Positions 44,639 to 54,275 of a stretch of DNA of 57,509 nt are shown here, one piece after another. The number at the start of each line of letters is the position of its first letter. Position 1 is the first letter of the stretch. The DNA comes from JAWXBG01 sp044375415 (lineage in GTDB: Bacteria; Bacteroidota; Bacteroidia; Flavobacteriales_D; Sanyastnellaceae): the NCBI GenBank assembly GCA_044375415.1, contig JBILMS010000014.1:1-57509 (forward strand), read 5' to 3'. The notes beneath the pieces were generated by a model. The model ran no database searches and had not been told where the DNA came from. It saw only the letters and a program-made list of their open reading frames with translations. A program made the position numbers and the translations under genes.

Positions 44639-45856
44639 TCAATTTGCCCATGCGATAAACCACTTTGTTACTCGTTCACTTAGCACTGCTACATCGAGTT
44701 GGTCGCTTGCTTCGGCTGCATCCAAGATTCTATTATCCTTCATTTTAATCCGAATACTTCCGATGTTAGGATCATAAGCGTGATTATCTACGCTGCTATG
44801 AATAAAAAAGTAATCCAAATCATTTCCGGAAAGGCCCGTTGCTTTATGTGCAATATCTTTTCTAATCTCGATCGTTGATGTATCAAACACATCTTTCCGC
44901 ATTTCAATTTTGAATAGTTTTCTATTCACCAATCGATTCGATAATTGCGAAAGAATGGGGTCCGAATGATCTTGCCAAACTTTTAGAGCTCCGAGAATAT
45001 CAAAATCGTCGAGTCGGGCAAAAGTTTGGATAACGGTTTTATCCGCGATAAAATCACTTGCTTCGAAATCGTCATTTAGAAAAAAGGCAAGGGCCGGACT
45101 TGCAAAAACAGGTACTCCGGCTCGAGCAAGTTCTTTGGCTCGACGCAAGGCATTCATCAGCATGAATTCTGCACTGAGCACGGTTTTGTGTAGATATACC
45201 TGCCAGTACATAAACCTTCGTGCAACAATAAACTTTTCGATGCTATATATTCCTTTTTCTTCGACAACTAGTTCATCATTTACTACATCTATCATTTTCA
45301 AGATCCGCTCACTTCCGACCTGACCTTCGACCACACCGCTAAAAAAGGAATCGCGGGCGAGGTAGTCGAGTCTATCCATATCCAATTGTCCGCTTACCAG
45401 TTGGTGCATGTATTTTTTTGGATAGTTGTTGTTATAGATGCTGATGGCCGTATCGAGTTTCCCGTTCAATTCATCATTGAGAAGGTTCATGATAAAAGAA
45501 GATATTTCTTCATGATGAACACCGCTTACAATGCTTTTTTCGAGTGCATGTGAGAAGGGACCGTGACCGATGTCGTGCAATAGAATAGCAGCAAGTAGGC
45601 CAATTTCTTCGTCTTCAGTGATTTCATGCCCACGGTGACGAATTTCATCGACGGCCATTTGCATTAAGTGCATAGCACCAATGGCGTGTTGGAAACGATT
45701 GTGAAGAGCACCCGGATATACCAAATGTGAAAGGCCTAATTGTGAAATTCTTCTCAATCGCTGAAACATAGGATGATCCGCGAGTCTTAAAAGTGTTTCA
45801 TGTCGAAAAGTCACGAATCCATATACCGGATCATTAAATATTTTTCGCTTAGCCAT
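44639..45856 (-). CDS. HD-domain phosphohydrolase
   Basis: The 405-residue product carries HD metal-site motifs in order: HNRFQHAIGAMHLMQ, LLHDIGHGPFSHALE and a later DMDRLDYLARDSFFSG. The pattern resembles YwfO/dGTPase-like HD proteins that act on nucleotides. The exact substrate cannot be told from sequence. It faces rng and has its own upstream gap that leads into the REP array. Confidence 0.9.
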   Translation of the reverse strand: MAKRKIFNDPVYGFVTFRHETLLRLADHPMFQRLRRISQLGLSHLVYPGALHNRFQHAIGAMHLMQMAVDEIRHRGHEITEDEEIGLLAAILLHDIGHGPFSHALEKSIVSGVHHEEISSFIMNLLNDELNGKLDTAISIYNNNYPKKYMHQLVSGQLDMDRLDYLARDSFFSGVVEGQVGSERILKMIDVVNDELVVEEKGIYSIEKFIVARRFMYWQVYLHKTVLSAEFMLMNALRRAKELARAGVPVFASPALAFFLNDDFEASDFIADKTVIQTFARLDDFDILGALKVWQDHSDPILSQLSNRLVNRKLFKIEMRKDVFDTSTIEIRKDIAHKATGLSGNDLDYFFIHSSVDNHAYDPNIGSIRIKMKDNRILDAAEASDQLDVAVLSERVTKWFIAWAN

Positions 45857-45965
45857 AGTGCAAATTTAGGGGAATGAAGCGAATCTGATAAAAGGATGAT
45901 ATTCCAATATGCATTGGAAAGGCCGTTAATTCTGGGTGAGGCAGGCAATGGAGCCGATTAGGGAG
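45857..45965. other. Gap before the REP array, nothing recognised
   Basis: No ORF, hairpin with a U run or RNA gene is seen. It probably includes the promoter of the HD gene, but no -33/-7 pair is clear. Confidence 0.3.
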
Positions 45966-46521
45966 AAGATGTCGCTCCTCCGGAGCTTTGGAGGAGGGCT
46001 TTTTGATGGTCGTAGAATTTTGTAGTAAGATGTCGCTCCTCCGGAGCTTTTGGAGGGGTTCTTTGATGATTAGGATATTTTGTAGTAAGGTGTCGCTCCT
46101 CCGGAGCTTTTGGGGGAGGGCTTTTTGATGGTCGTAGAATTTTGTAGTAAGATGTCGCTCCTCCGGAGCTTTTGGGGGGGCTTTGGTGATTAGGATATTT
46201 TGTAGTAAGGTGTCGCTCCGCTGGAGCTTTGGAGAGGCTCTTGCATGATTGAAGCATTTTGTATTAAGATGGCGCTCCTCCGGAGCTATTCTTTTAAGCG
46301 CGATGTCTCTCTACGGAGCGGTTTTTCTAAAGCATTTGCCCCAATCAAAGCTCCGTAGGAGCGAGAATTTTCTCCGAATTTTTTCAATAACGGAGCCCCG
46401 AAAAGCTCCGTAGGAGCGACATCTCTTTCCTGTTAAAGCTCCGTAGGAGCGACATCTTATTACTACAATATTTTCGCTCAATAAAGGCTGCTCCACAGAA
46501 GCTCCATCGGAGCGACATCTT
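45966..46521. repeat. Palindromic REP array, about 11 copies in two orientations
   Basis: agatgtcgctcctccggagc and variants occur at about 45966, 46028, 46088, 46150 and 46208, with spacings of 58-62 bases, and degraded copies at about 46267 and 46302. The reverse complement type gctccgtaggagcgacatct occurs at about 46348 (truncated), 46403, 46435 and 46499. Each core (gctcc...ggagc) is an imperfect palindrome. Spacers in the left half alternate between two types, so a unit of about 122 bases is tandemly duplicated. The array ends about 220 bases before a Y1 transposase gene. Apparent ORFs on the minus strand here are repeat artefacts. Confidence 0.9.
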
Positions 46522-46742
46522 TCTTCGAAGAATTCCAAGGGAATTCAAATCGAAACCTAGATTCGAAGTAGCCTACTTGTTCGTTTAATTTCAGAAAGAT
46601 CAATGACCTTTTTTTGGCCATTAGGACAAAATCCCCGCTATTCCAAACTTTTCCAAAAATTGGAATTCTGCACGAAAATTTCTCCGGTTGTGGCAGATTT
46701 GTCCACCTATTAAAAATTAAATTCTATTCTATCTAATCTCGT

Positions 46743-47222
46743 ATGGCGAATACATATACCCAACTCTACATCCATTATGTTCTAACTGTTCAATTTAGGC
46801 TTGACCTCATTCGTGAAGAGTTCCGAGAGGAGGTCGAAAAATATATTTGTACAATAGCATCAAATCTCAAACAAAAGGTCTACGCTATCTATTGTATGCC
46901 TGATCATACGCATATAATCATCAGCAGAAAACCTGATATTTCGGATTCAGATCTAATGCGCTTGATAAAATCGAATTCATCTAAATTTATAAACGAGCAA
47001 TTCGAACTCCCAAGAGTATTTCGATGGCAGGAAGGATATGGTGCATTTTCTATTTCGCCTCATGCGCTCGATTCCAGAATAAAATACGTTCGAGGCCAAA
47101 AGGAGCATCACAACAAGGAGTCTCAGGAAGAAGAGTACATTCGTTTGCTCAAAGAACATCACATCGATTTTAACCCACAATATCTATTCGACATTGAAAA
47201 GAATACTCCCAATCCTCAATAA
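46743..47222 (+). CDS. Y1 transposase (IS200/REP-associated tyrosine transposase type)
   Basis: The 159-residue product has the HUH metal motif MPDHTHIII (His 55 and 57) and a candidate catalytic Tyr at 115 in YVRGQKEHH, after WQEGYGAFSISPHALDS. The usual form at this point is YI.NQ.EHH, so the motif is slightly altered but intact. These enzymes cut and join single-stranded hairpin DNA without target duplication. No second gene (tnpB) is present. The adjacent palindrome array suggests a REP-associated (RAYT) enzyme more than a free IS200 element. There is no premature stop. Confidence 0.88.
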   Translation: MANTYTQLYIHYVLTVQFRLDLIREEFREEVEKYICTIASNLKQKVYAIYCMPDHTHIIISRKPDISDSDLMRLIKSNSSKFINEQFELPRVFRWQEGYGAFSISPHALDSRIKYVRGQKEHHNKESQEEEYIRLLKEHHIDFNPQYLFDIEKNTPNPQ

Positions 47223-47309
47223 TATTCAATCTTCCTATTCATAATTATGTTTTCTTTCCGATAGCCTTATTACTTTGTATGAGAAGAGGCATTGCAACTT
47301 GGTTCTATT

Positions 47310-47873
47310 TCATTGGATCTTTTTTCTGGTAGTAAGATCGCCGTTCAATTGCACATACGAAAGCTCGCGAGCGTCAGGGTAAGGCGATATGCGGATATTG
47401 TAGGTCAAGCCGAAACAACAGTCGCACGCGCAGAAACTACCGTATCCATGATAAATTAGATTGAGTGTACCGGTCGAGTCTACTGAGTAGTCACATAAAA
47501 AGTCGTAACAGCAATTCGTAAAAATGTTCAGATCAATTTTAAGCGTGCTATCCGTTTTTTCGATGTAATTAATCCTATCTGCATTGTAATAAACTTCCTC
47601 ACCATGCGATTGGCAATCGGATTTTTCTATCGACTCAAACCAAAGGCCGTATCCGTAGGCTTCCATCTGATTTTCGGTGGAAGGCATGATACAGGTTCCA
47701 ATTAATATTCTTCTTTCCCATGGAGAGAAAAACAGAATCGTATCTGTTTCGTAAATAGGAAGGTCTACATCATCGGTGGCATTAGTGCGGATAAAAACGG
47801 TGTCCATTTGCGCTATAGAGACTGTATGCAGGGTCGAAAGCAGAACAATTGCCAGTGATTTTTGTAAGTTCAT
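47310..47873 (-). CDS. Exported Cys-rich hypothetical protein
   Basis: The ATG at 47873 (MNLQKSLAIVLLSTLHTVSI) gives about 187 residues and a clean signal peptide ending SIAQ; the ATG at 47891 adds six residues. The mature part has clustered cysteines: TNCCYDFLCDYS and SFCACDCCFGL, plus three single ones. I do not recognise the family. The CC and CACDCC groups could bind metal or form disulfides. It converges with the transposase gene and is divergent from porX. Confidence 0.65.
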   Translation of the reverse strand: MNLQKSLAIVLLSTLHTVSIAQMDTVFIRTNATDDVDLPIYETDTILFFSPWERRILIGTCIMPSTENQMEAYGYGLWFESIEKSDCQSHGEEVYYNADRINYIEKTDSTLKIDLNIFTNCCYDFLCDYSVDSTGTLNLIYHGYGSFCACDCCFGLTYNIRISPYPDARELSYVQLNGDLTTRKKIQ

Positions 47874-47999
47874 GTGTACTACTAGACGCATTAGTTCGTT
47901 GAAAATAGTTACTCAAATATCCAAAATTCGGTAAGTATGGCAATATCCCAACGATCTTTCGTTCACTTGTCGCACCTTTGCGAAACATAAAAGCTACAC

Positions 48000-49562
48000 A
48001 TGAGTGAAATACAAGGCCGGATTCTTTGGGCGGACGATGAAATAGACATGCTGAAATCACATATAATCTTTTTGGAGCAAAAGGGTTATTCCGTTACTAC
48101 AGTGAATAATGGCCGTGATGCGATCGATCAGGTTAGGAATACTCACTTTGATATTGTCTTCTTGGACGAAAACATGCCCGGTGTAAGTGGGTTACAGGCC
48201 TTAACCGAGATCAAATCAATCGATCCGGCTCTTCCTGTGGTGATGATTACAAAAAGTGAAGAAGAGCATATAATGGAGGAAGCCATTGGATCCAAGATTT
48301 CCGATTACCTCATCAAGCCGGTTAATCCAAATCAGATTTTGCTCACCGTAAAGAAAAATCTTGATGAGAAAAGGTTGGTGAGCGAAAAGACAACGTCCGG
48401 TTATCAGCAGCAGTTCCGTGAGATTTCAATGGAACTTTCCGGTCGCAAATCGCATGAGGAATGGTTGGAGTTGTATAAAAAACTAACCTACTGGAGTCTC
48501 GAGTTACGCGATAGTCAGGACCCCGGAATGGCCGAAATATTTCAGTCTCAGCGGATCGAAGCAAATCAGCAATTTTCTCGATTTATCAGAGAGAATTACC
48601 TCTCTTGGTTGAAGGATTCATTTACCGCCCCGGTCATGTCTCATACTTTGTTTAAGCAACGAATTATACCTGTGCTAAAAGAGTCAAAAGGGGAGAGTGT
48701 TTTTGTTGTATTGATAGACAACCTTCGCTTCGATCAATGGAAGACTATAGTAAATCCATTAAAGGAATATTTTCGATTGGAGTCTGAAGAACTTTTTTAC
48801 AGCATCTTACCTACGGCAACACATTACGCTCGAAACGCAATATTTAGCGGTTTAATGCCTAGTGAAATGGCTCGATTATATCCTCAATTCTGGAAAAGTG
48901 AAGAAGATGAGGGAGGAAAAAATCTACATGAGGAAGATTTTCTGGGTGCGCAACTGAAGCGTTTGGGAATGGATGTGAAGTGGAGTTATAACAAGATTAC
49001 GAATATAGCTGCGGGAAAAAAACTGGCAGAATCCTTTACGAATTTATTAAATAATGATCTCAATGTTATTGTCTACAATTTCGTAGATATGTTGAGTCAT
49101 GCCCGCACTGAAATGGAGGTAATAAAAGAACTTGCAGATGATGAACCTGCTTATCTATCACTTACCCAAAGTTGGTTCGAGCACTCAGCACTGCTAGATA
49201 TATTGAAACAAGTAGCCGAAAAGAATTGCAAACTCATTATTACTACGGATCACGGAACTATTAGGGTCAATAATCCGGTGAAGGTAGTGGGTGATAAAAA
49301 CACGAATTCGAACTTGCGATACAAGGCAGGTAGAAATCTGAATTATAATTCGAAAGAAGTATTCGAGGTAAAAAATCCGCAAGATGCGTTTCTTCCTAAA
49401 TCAAATGTGAGTACTTCATTTGTATTTGCAATGAACGACGACTTTTTTGCATATCCCAACAACTACAATTATTACGTCAACTACTACAGCCACACTTTTC
49501 AGCATGGAGGTATTTCCATGGAGGAAATGATGATTCCTTATGCTGTTTTGAGGGCTAAATAG
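48000..49562 (+). CDS. porX: PorX, T9SS response regulator with PglZ domain
   Basis: The 520-residue product has a receiver domain (about 1-122) with acidic pocket ADDE, phospho-acceptor Asp56 in VFLDENMPG, Thr84 and Lys106 in DYLIKP. A linker of helices leads to a C-terminal PglZ domain (about 205-520), of alkaline-phosphatase fold, with metal-site segments VVLIDNLRFDQW, VYNFVDMLSHA and ITTDHGTIRVNNP. PorX with kinase PorY controls type IX secretion genes, and PglZ of this type has been reported to cleave oligonucleotides. It is followed by tsaE and ald, a common Bacteroidota order. PorY is not in the window. Confidence 0.94.
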   Translation: MSEIQGRILWADDEIDMLKSHIIFLEQKGYSVTTVNNGRDAIDQVRNTHFDIVFLDENMPGVSGLQALTEIKSIDPALPVVMITKSEEEHIMEEAIGSKISDYLIKPVNPNQILLTVKKNLDEKRLVSEKTTSGYQQQFREISMELSGRKSHEEWLELYKKLTYWSLELRDSQDPGMAEIFQSQRIEANQQFSRFIRENYLSWLKDSFTAPVMSHTLFKQRIIPVLKESKGESVFVVLIDNLRFDQWKTIVNPLKEYFRLESEELFYSILPTATHYARNAIFSGLMPSEMARLYPQFWKSEEDEGGKNLHEEDFLGAQLKRLGMDVKWSYNKITNIAAGKKLAESFTNLLNNDLNVIVYNFVDMLSHARTEMEVIKELADDEPAYLSLTQSWFEHSALLDILKQVAEKNCKLIITTDHGTIRVNNPVKVVGDKNTNSNLRYKAGRNLNYNSKEVFEVKNPQDAFLPKSNVSTSFVFAMNDDFFAYPNNYNYYVNYYSHTFQHGGISMEEMMIPYAVLRAK

Positions 49563-49573
49563 AATTTCGAGGT

Positions 49574-49987
49574 ATGGAGTTTATTTCGAATAGTAAAGAG
49601 GATAACGATCGTTTCGCAGATTGGTTTGAAAAGGCATTTCCAAAACCATCCATTGTTTTATTGAAAGGAACAATGGGTGCCGGAAAAACAACGCTTATGA
49701 AATCTTTGTGCAAAGCCCTTGGTTCGTCCGATGATGTAAGTTCACCTACCTTTAGTCTGGTGAATGAATATCGTTGTCCAAATGGGAAGATTTTTCATTT
49801 TGACTTATACCGGCTTAAAAAACCTACTGAACTATTGGACATGGGTTTTGAAGAGTATGTAGATTCCGGGGCCTATTGTTTTATCGAATGGCCTGAATTG
49901 GCGGAGAAATTTCTGCCTGCGAATGCCATACACCTCAGTATACAAGTTGAGGGAGAGACAAGAAAAATAACCGTGAAATCTTCTTAG
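49574..49987 (+). CDS. tsaE: tRNA threonylcarbamoyladenosine biosynthesis ATPase
   Basis: The 137-residue product has the Walker A loop GTMGAGKTTLMKSL, SSPTFSLVNEYRCP and the acidic HFDLYRLKKPTELLDMGFEE, typical of TsaE. It assists the TsaBD complex in making t6A37 in ANN-decoding tRNAs. It starts 11 bases after the porX stop, so the two probably share a transcript. Confidence 0.95.
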   Translation: MEFISNSKEDNDRFADWFEKAFPKPSIVLLKGTMGAGKTTLMKSLCKALGSSDDVSSPTFSLVNEYRCPNGKIFHFDLYRLKKPTELLDMGFEEYVDSGAYCFIEWPELAEKFLPANAIHLSIQVEGETRKITVKSS

Positions 49988-50241
49988 TGACCTGCCGGAT
50001 GTGCAGCAGGTGCTACATGGCTTGTATCGGGTGCATGAGTGTTCGTATGAACTGTATCGACCACATGATGCACAGTACTTGGAGTAGCCTTTACTTCAAC
50101 TCTTTTTACATTTCCATCGAGACGTTCCAGTTCGTGCACCGCAGAGCGATTGCGATAAATGAATAGACCGGTCAATAGCGCTGCAACCGGGAAAATGTAT
50201 ATTAGAACTGATTTTTGTTTAGGAGTATTGTGCTGTGACAT
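49984..50241 (-). CDS. Small membrane protein with His/Thr-rich tail
   Basis: The 85-residue product has one hydrophobic segment (about 11-29, SVLIYIFPVAALLTGLFIY) and a tail rich in His, Thr, Ala and Pro (HHVVDTVHTNTHAPDTSH). No family is recognised. It converges with tsaE and their ends overlap by four bases. The tail composition suggests periplasmic or extracellular metal binding, but this is a guess. Confidence 0.6.
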   Translation of the reverse strand: MSQHNTPKQKSVLIYIFPVAALLTGLFIYRNRSAVHELERLDGNVKRVEVKATPSTVHHVVDTVHTNTHAPDTSHVAPAAHPAGH

Positions 50242-50514
50242 ACTGTTGAAGTTGAAATTTTACGAGGGCGAATGTATGAAATTTTGCTCATTAGTAATCA
50301 AGTCTATGATAAAGCTCAGACAATCAGCGGGTTGAACGCATCTGTTTTCACAAAATAGTGTAGTTTGCAAAAGTGTTCTCACTTCTAAGCAGCGAACTTC
50401 GAACCTTTGATTTGTGAGTGAAATCGGTTTCCCTTTGAAGTTTCTTTCTGTTCCTGTTTCTGCAAACTCCTAACTGATTTTGTATTATCTTCGAAAACCC
50501 AAACCGCAGGGCCC

Positions 50515-51735
50515 ATGGACAGCAGGAAACAATCGATTCGTGAGTTGGCAAAGGAGGCGTCGTTGATGCCTCAAGAAGAAATGTTGGAAATACCACGCAA
50601 ACATCAACGTTTATGTATCGGTATTCCAAAGGAAACATCCTTTCAGGAACGTAGAGTAGCCCTTGTACCGGAATCAGTGGCCCTGTTAGTGGCGAATGGC
50701 CATGAAGTTGTCGTCGAAACCAATGCCGGAAAAGCAGCTCATTTCGAAGATCACGATTACAGTGAAGCGGGTGCCCGAATTGTATATGATGTCAAAGAGG
50801 TTTATCAATGTGCAACGATACTGAAGGTTGGACCTCCGGGTTTGGAGGAAATAGCCATGATGCCGGGCCGTCAGAATTTGGTTTCAGCTATTCATCTGCC
50901 TGCCCAAAAAGCAGAGACGATCAAAGCATTAGCTGCAAAAAAAGTCACCGCAGTTGCTTGGGACTTTATCAAAGATGAAATCGGAATTTTTCCTGTGGTG
51001 AGATCTATGGGCGAAATTGCCGGAAACACATCTGTGCTTATCGCTGCCGAATATCTTAGCAACGCAAATCAAGGACAGGGACTTATGTTCGGTGGAATTG
51101 CCGGTGTCAAACCAACGGAAGTTGTGATTATCGGCGCAGGAACTGTGGGTGAATTCGCTACACGTTCTGCTATCGGATTAGGTGCATCGGTGAAATTATT
51201 CGACAACAATATTTATCGATTACGAAGAATACAAAACGACTTGGGTATGCGTCTTTGGACGAGTACCCTTCAACCCTCAGAATTAAGAAGAGCATTGGAA
51301 AGTGCTGATGTTGCTATTGGTGCCATTCACGCTTCTAGTGGCCGTTCACCTGTTGTTATTACCGAAGACATGGTGAGTAATATGAAATACGGAAGTGTAA
51401 TTGTCGACATTAGTATTGACCAGGGTGGTTGTTTCGAAACGTCTCACGTAACCACCCACGATTCTCCCATTTTTAAAGAACACGGCGTTATTCATTACTG
51501 TGTTCCAAACATTGCTTCGCGGGTGAGTCGCACGGCGAGTTATGCTCTCAGCAATATTTTCGCTCCTATTCTAATGTCTATGGGAGATCAAGGTGGATTG
51601 ACACCGTTGATTAAAAATAATGTGGGTTTCCGTCATGGAGTCTATATCTACAATGGAATAGTAACAAACGAAACCATTGGAGAAGCATTCGAACTTCCAT
51701 GGAAACCGATTGAATTGCTGATAGCTGCTCTGTAG
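50515..51735 (+). CDS. ald: Alanine dehydrogenase
   Basis: The 406-residue product interconverts L-alanine and pyruvate with NAD+. Motifs are the N-terminal IGIPKETSFQERRVALVPES, the substrate loop AIHLPAQKAETIKAL, the Rossmann motif VVIIGAGTVGEFATRSAIGL and VIVDISIDQGGCFETSH, which closely match alanine dehydrogenase over the proton-pumping transhydrogenase subunit. The first 33 residues extend beyond the usual start, as in other Bacteroidota members. It converges with pheT, with only three bases between stops. Confidence 0.93.
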   Translation: MDSRKQSIRELAKEASLMPQEEMLEIPRKHQRLCIGIPKETSFQERRVALVPESVALLVANGHEVVVETNAGKAAHFEDHDYSEAGARIVYDVKEVYQCATILKVGPPGLEEIAMMPGRQNLVSAIHLPAQKAETIKALAAKKVTAVAWDFIKDEIGIFPVVRSMGEIAGNTSVLIAAEYLSNANQGQGLMFGGIAGVKPTEVVIIGAGTVGEFATRSAIGLGASVKLFDNNIYRLRRIQNDLGMRLWTSTLQPSELRRALESADVAIGAIHASSGRSPVVITEDMVSNMKYGSVIVDISIDQGGCFETSHVTTHDSPIFKEHGVIHYCVPNIASRVSRTASYALSNIFAPILMSMGDQGGLTPLIKNNVGFRHGVYIYNGIVTNETIGEAFELPWKPIELLIAAL

Positions 51736-51738
51736 TCT

Positions 51739-54150
51739 TTACTGACGAATAACTGCCCCTAGTTTTTCATTAAAACTTCCCGCGATACGTGCCATCGCTT
51801 TTTCTACCTGCTCGTCTGTAAGTGTCTTCGAGGAGTCTTGAAGTATGAAATTTAAAGCGTAGGATTTTTTTCCTTTTTCCAATTTATCGCCTTGATAAAC
51901 GTCGAAGAGGCCGACCTTTTTTAATAGCTTTCGTTCACTTTCAAATGCAATTTTTTCGAGAGATGCGAACGATACATTTTCATCTATTAATAATGAAAGG
52001 TCACGTCGTACAGCAGGATATTTTGCAGGGCTTTCGTAAGAAATATGTGATATATCAAGAACTTTTAGAATCGCATCCCAATCGATGTCGGCATACCATA
52101 CTTCACTGCGTATATCGAAAAGCGATTGCATTTCTCCGTCTACTACACCCGCTATGGCAATCTTCTGTTTTCCGCTTGAAAAATGAACGATTCCATTCTC
52201 AGGTTCGCTCATCGTAAGCTTTAATCCGAGAGCCGCACCGATGTGTTCCATAACGCCGAGTAGATCGTGAAAAGTAACAGCACGATTCGTGTTGTTCCAG
52301 TTTTCGATAGAACTTCTTCCGGTAATGTATAAACATAAATGTCGGCGTTCATCGTATTTGCCCTCTTTTATGTGATAGGTTTTGCCAAATTCAAAGAGAT
52401 GTAAATCTGCTTGACGATGATTTTGGTTCATGCCGATTGCCTCAAGTGCAGTGTAGAGCATATTGTTGCGCATAACACCTAGATCTGAACTCAGGGGATT
52501 GAGAAGTTTTACTACATCCGAATCATCAGCGCTGTATTTCTCCTTCACCATACTCATGCCCATCATCTCCGAAAAGCCGCGTGCTGCGAGCAAATCCGCA
52601 ATACGATTTTGAACTTTTTCCGGATCCGGTTGAGGGACAAATGAAAGAGAACTTCTAAGTTGACCGGGGGTTTCAATAAAATCGTAGCCGTAGATGCGAA
52701 GAATTTCCTCTACTATATCAGCTTCACGTTTTACATCCGATTTGAAAGGAGGAACAGAAAGAGAAATCGAGGTATCATTTTCTGAAACCACATTCATACC
52801 GAGATCTTGCAGAATCGATTTTATTCTATCTTTTCCAATTTCTTTTCCTATCAGGGTTTGTGCGTATTTCCGACGCAATTCAACCGGATGATCTTGGATT
52901 ACGCTTGGATATAGATCAACCGTTTTCGATGAAATAGTTCCACCGGCAACTTCACAAATTAAACGAGCGGCTCTATGAAGCGCAGCAATCGCCATGTTAG
53001 GGTCGGCACCTCGTTCAAAGCGGAAAGAAGCATCGGTATTCATTCCATGTCGACGAGCTGTTTTGCGAATGCTCACCGGATTGAAATATGCGCTTTCTAA
53101 AAAGATAGAAGTAGTAGTCTCTGAAACACCACTGTTTTTACCACCAAAAACTCCGGCGATACACATGGGTTTTTCATTATCACAAATCATGAGGTCGTCT
53201 ACATGCAGAGTGCGCTCAATGCCATCGAGTGTCACAAACGTTTCATCCTGTTTCGCCCGACGAACTACCACTTTATTTCCCGCGATTTGATCTGCATCAA
53301 AGGCGTGAAGAGGCTGACCCAGCTCATGTTGAACAAAGTTGGTAATATCAACCACATTATTGATAGGCTTCAACCCAATGGACTGCAATCGCTGTTGCAA
53401 CCAAGCAGGAGAAGCTTCAATTTTAATATTCGTTAAAGTGATTCCGGCATATCGCGGAGCTCCCTCGATGTCTTCAACAATTACTTCAGTGCTTCTAGAA
53501 GCATTGTTTGGTTCTTGAATATTTGTCTCCGGAAAGGTCAAAATCACATTGCGATTTTCAAGCCCTTCCATATTTCGGATAGCTGCAAATAAATCGCGAG
53601 CTACACCATAATGACTCATGGCATCCGTTCTATTGGGGGTTAAACCGATTTCCAAGGTATAGTCGTCGGTGAGCTGAAAGTGCTGTGCAGCAGGCGTCCC
53701 AACAGAAGTGGATGGATCTAGAACTAATATTCCATCATGACTTTCACCTAATCCAAGTTCGTCTTCGGCACAAATCATTCCGTGCGATTCTTCACCGCGA
53801 ATTTTTCCTTTTTTGATGGTCAGCGGTTCACCGGAGGAAGGGTGAAGGGTAGTGCCAATTGTGGCAACCAGTACTTTTTGTCCTGTGGCCACATTCGGAG
53901 CACCACAAACAATCGGCAAGTATTCGCCTGAACCGACATCTACTTTTGTAAGACGCAACCTATCGGCATTAGGATGTTGAACACAGTCCATAACTTGTCC
54001 GACTACCACACCTTTTAATCCACCTTTTACGGATTCAGATAGTTCTACTTTTTCAACCTCCAAACCGGAAGCCGTAAGTATTTTAGATAGGGATTGCACA
54101 TCCAAATCCGTTTTTAAATATTCTTTTAACCAGTTGTATGATATCGTCAT
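51739..54150 (-). CDS. pheT: Phenylalanyl-tRNA synthetase beta subunit
   Basis: The ATG at 54150 (MTISYNWLKEYLKTDLDVQS) gives 803 residues; the longer frame from 54234 adds 28 residues without family match. Domains in order are the N-terminal segment, a tRNA-binding EMAP-like domain (about 40-150; GQVMDCVQHPNADRLRLTKV), B3/B4 (about 215-390), B5 (about 410-480), the catalytic-like core and the FDX-ACB domain (about 710-803; YPAVRRDLSLLIDENVSF). The alpha subunit is not in the window. A GGAGG lies five bases before the ATG, a strong ribosome site that is rare in this phylum. Confidence 0.95.
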   Translation of the reverse strand: MTISYNWLKEYLKTDLDVQSLSKILTASGLEVEKVELSESVKGGLKGVVVGQVMDCVQHPNADRLRLTKVDVGSGEYLPIVCGAPNVATGQKVLVATIGTTLHPSSGEPLTIKKGKIRGEESHGMICAEDELGLGESHDGILVLDPSTSVGTPAAQHFQLTDDYTLEIGLTPNRTDAMSHYGVARDLFAAIRNMEGLENRNVILTFPETNIQEPNNASRSTEVIVEDIEGAPRYAGITLTNIKIEASPAWLQQRLQSIGLKPINNVVDITNFVQHELGQPLHAFDADQIAGNKVVVRRAKQDETFVTLDGIERTLHVDDLMICDNEKPMCIAGVFGGKNSGVSETTTSIFLESAYFNPVSIRKTARRHGMNTDASFRFERGADPNMAIAALHRAARLICEVAGGTISSKTVDLYPSVIQDHPVELRRKYAQTLIGKEIGKDRIKSILQDLGMNVVSENDTSISLSVPPFKSDVKREADIVEEILRIYGYDFIETPGQLRSSLSFVPQPDPEKVQNRIADLLAARGFSEMMGMSMVKEKYSADDSDVVKLLNPLSSDLGVMRNNMLYTALEAIGMNQNHRQADLHLFEFGKTYHIKEGKYDERRHLCLYITGRSSIENWNNTNRAVTFHDLLGVMEHIGAALGLKLTMSEPENGIVHFSSGKQKIAIAGVVDGEMQSLFDIRSEVWYADIDWDAILKVLDISHISYESPAKYPAVRRDLSLLIDENVSFASLEKIAFESERKLLKKVGLFDVYQGDKLEKGKKSYALNFILQDSSKTLTDEQVEKAMARIAGSFNEKLGAVIRQ

Positions 54151-54155
54151 TTTTT

Positions 54156-54160
54156 CCTCC
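54156..54160 (-). promoter_or_regulatory. Shine-Dalgarno site of pheT that fixes its start
   Basis: On the minus strand ggaggaaaaaatg places GGAGG five bases before the ATG at 54150. Most genes in this window show no such site, and it supports the shorter pheT start. Confidence 0.7.
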
Positions 54161-54275
54161 GGCGCAAAGGTAGTTCGAAGTTTACAGAAACAGGAACAGG
54201 GGTCGACGTTTCTCTGAGACAATAACGTTTCCAACCCGCCGCTCTGGCAGTATATTATCTAATAAAAGGAGGACT

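Noticed and set aside
45966..46230. CRISPR-like array with about 60-base period
   Set aside because: Spacers are not unique but alternate between two sequences, the repeat is a short palindrome, orientation flips in the right half, and no cas genes are present.
45958..46257. Minus-strand ORF of 99 codons in the REP array
   Set aside because: The translation simply repeats the palindromic element; no protein-like pattern is seen.
46311..46538. Minus-strand ORF of 75 codons in the REP array
   Set aside because: It is also made of repeat sequence (RCRSDGAS, RCRSYGA) and has no start context.
46743..47222. Complete IS200/IS605 insertion sequence
   Set aside because: No tnpB, and no left and right end hairpins placed around the gene were found; the repeats lie only upstream.
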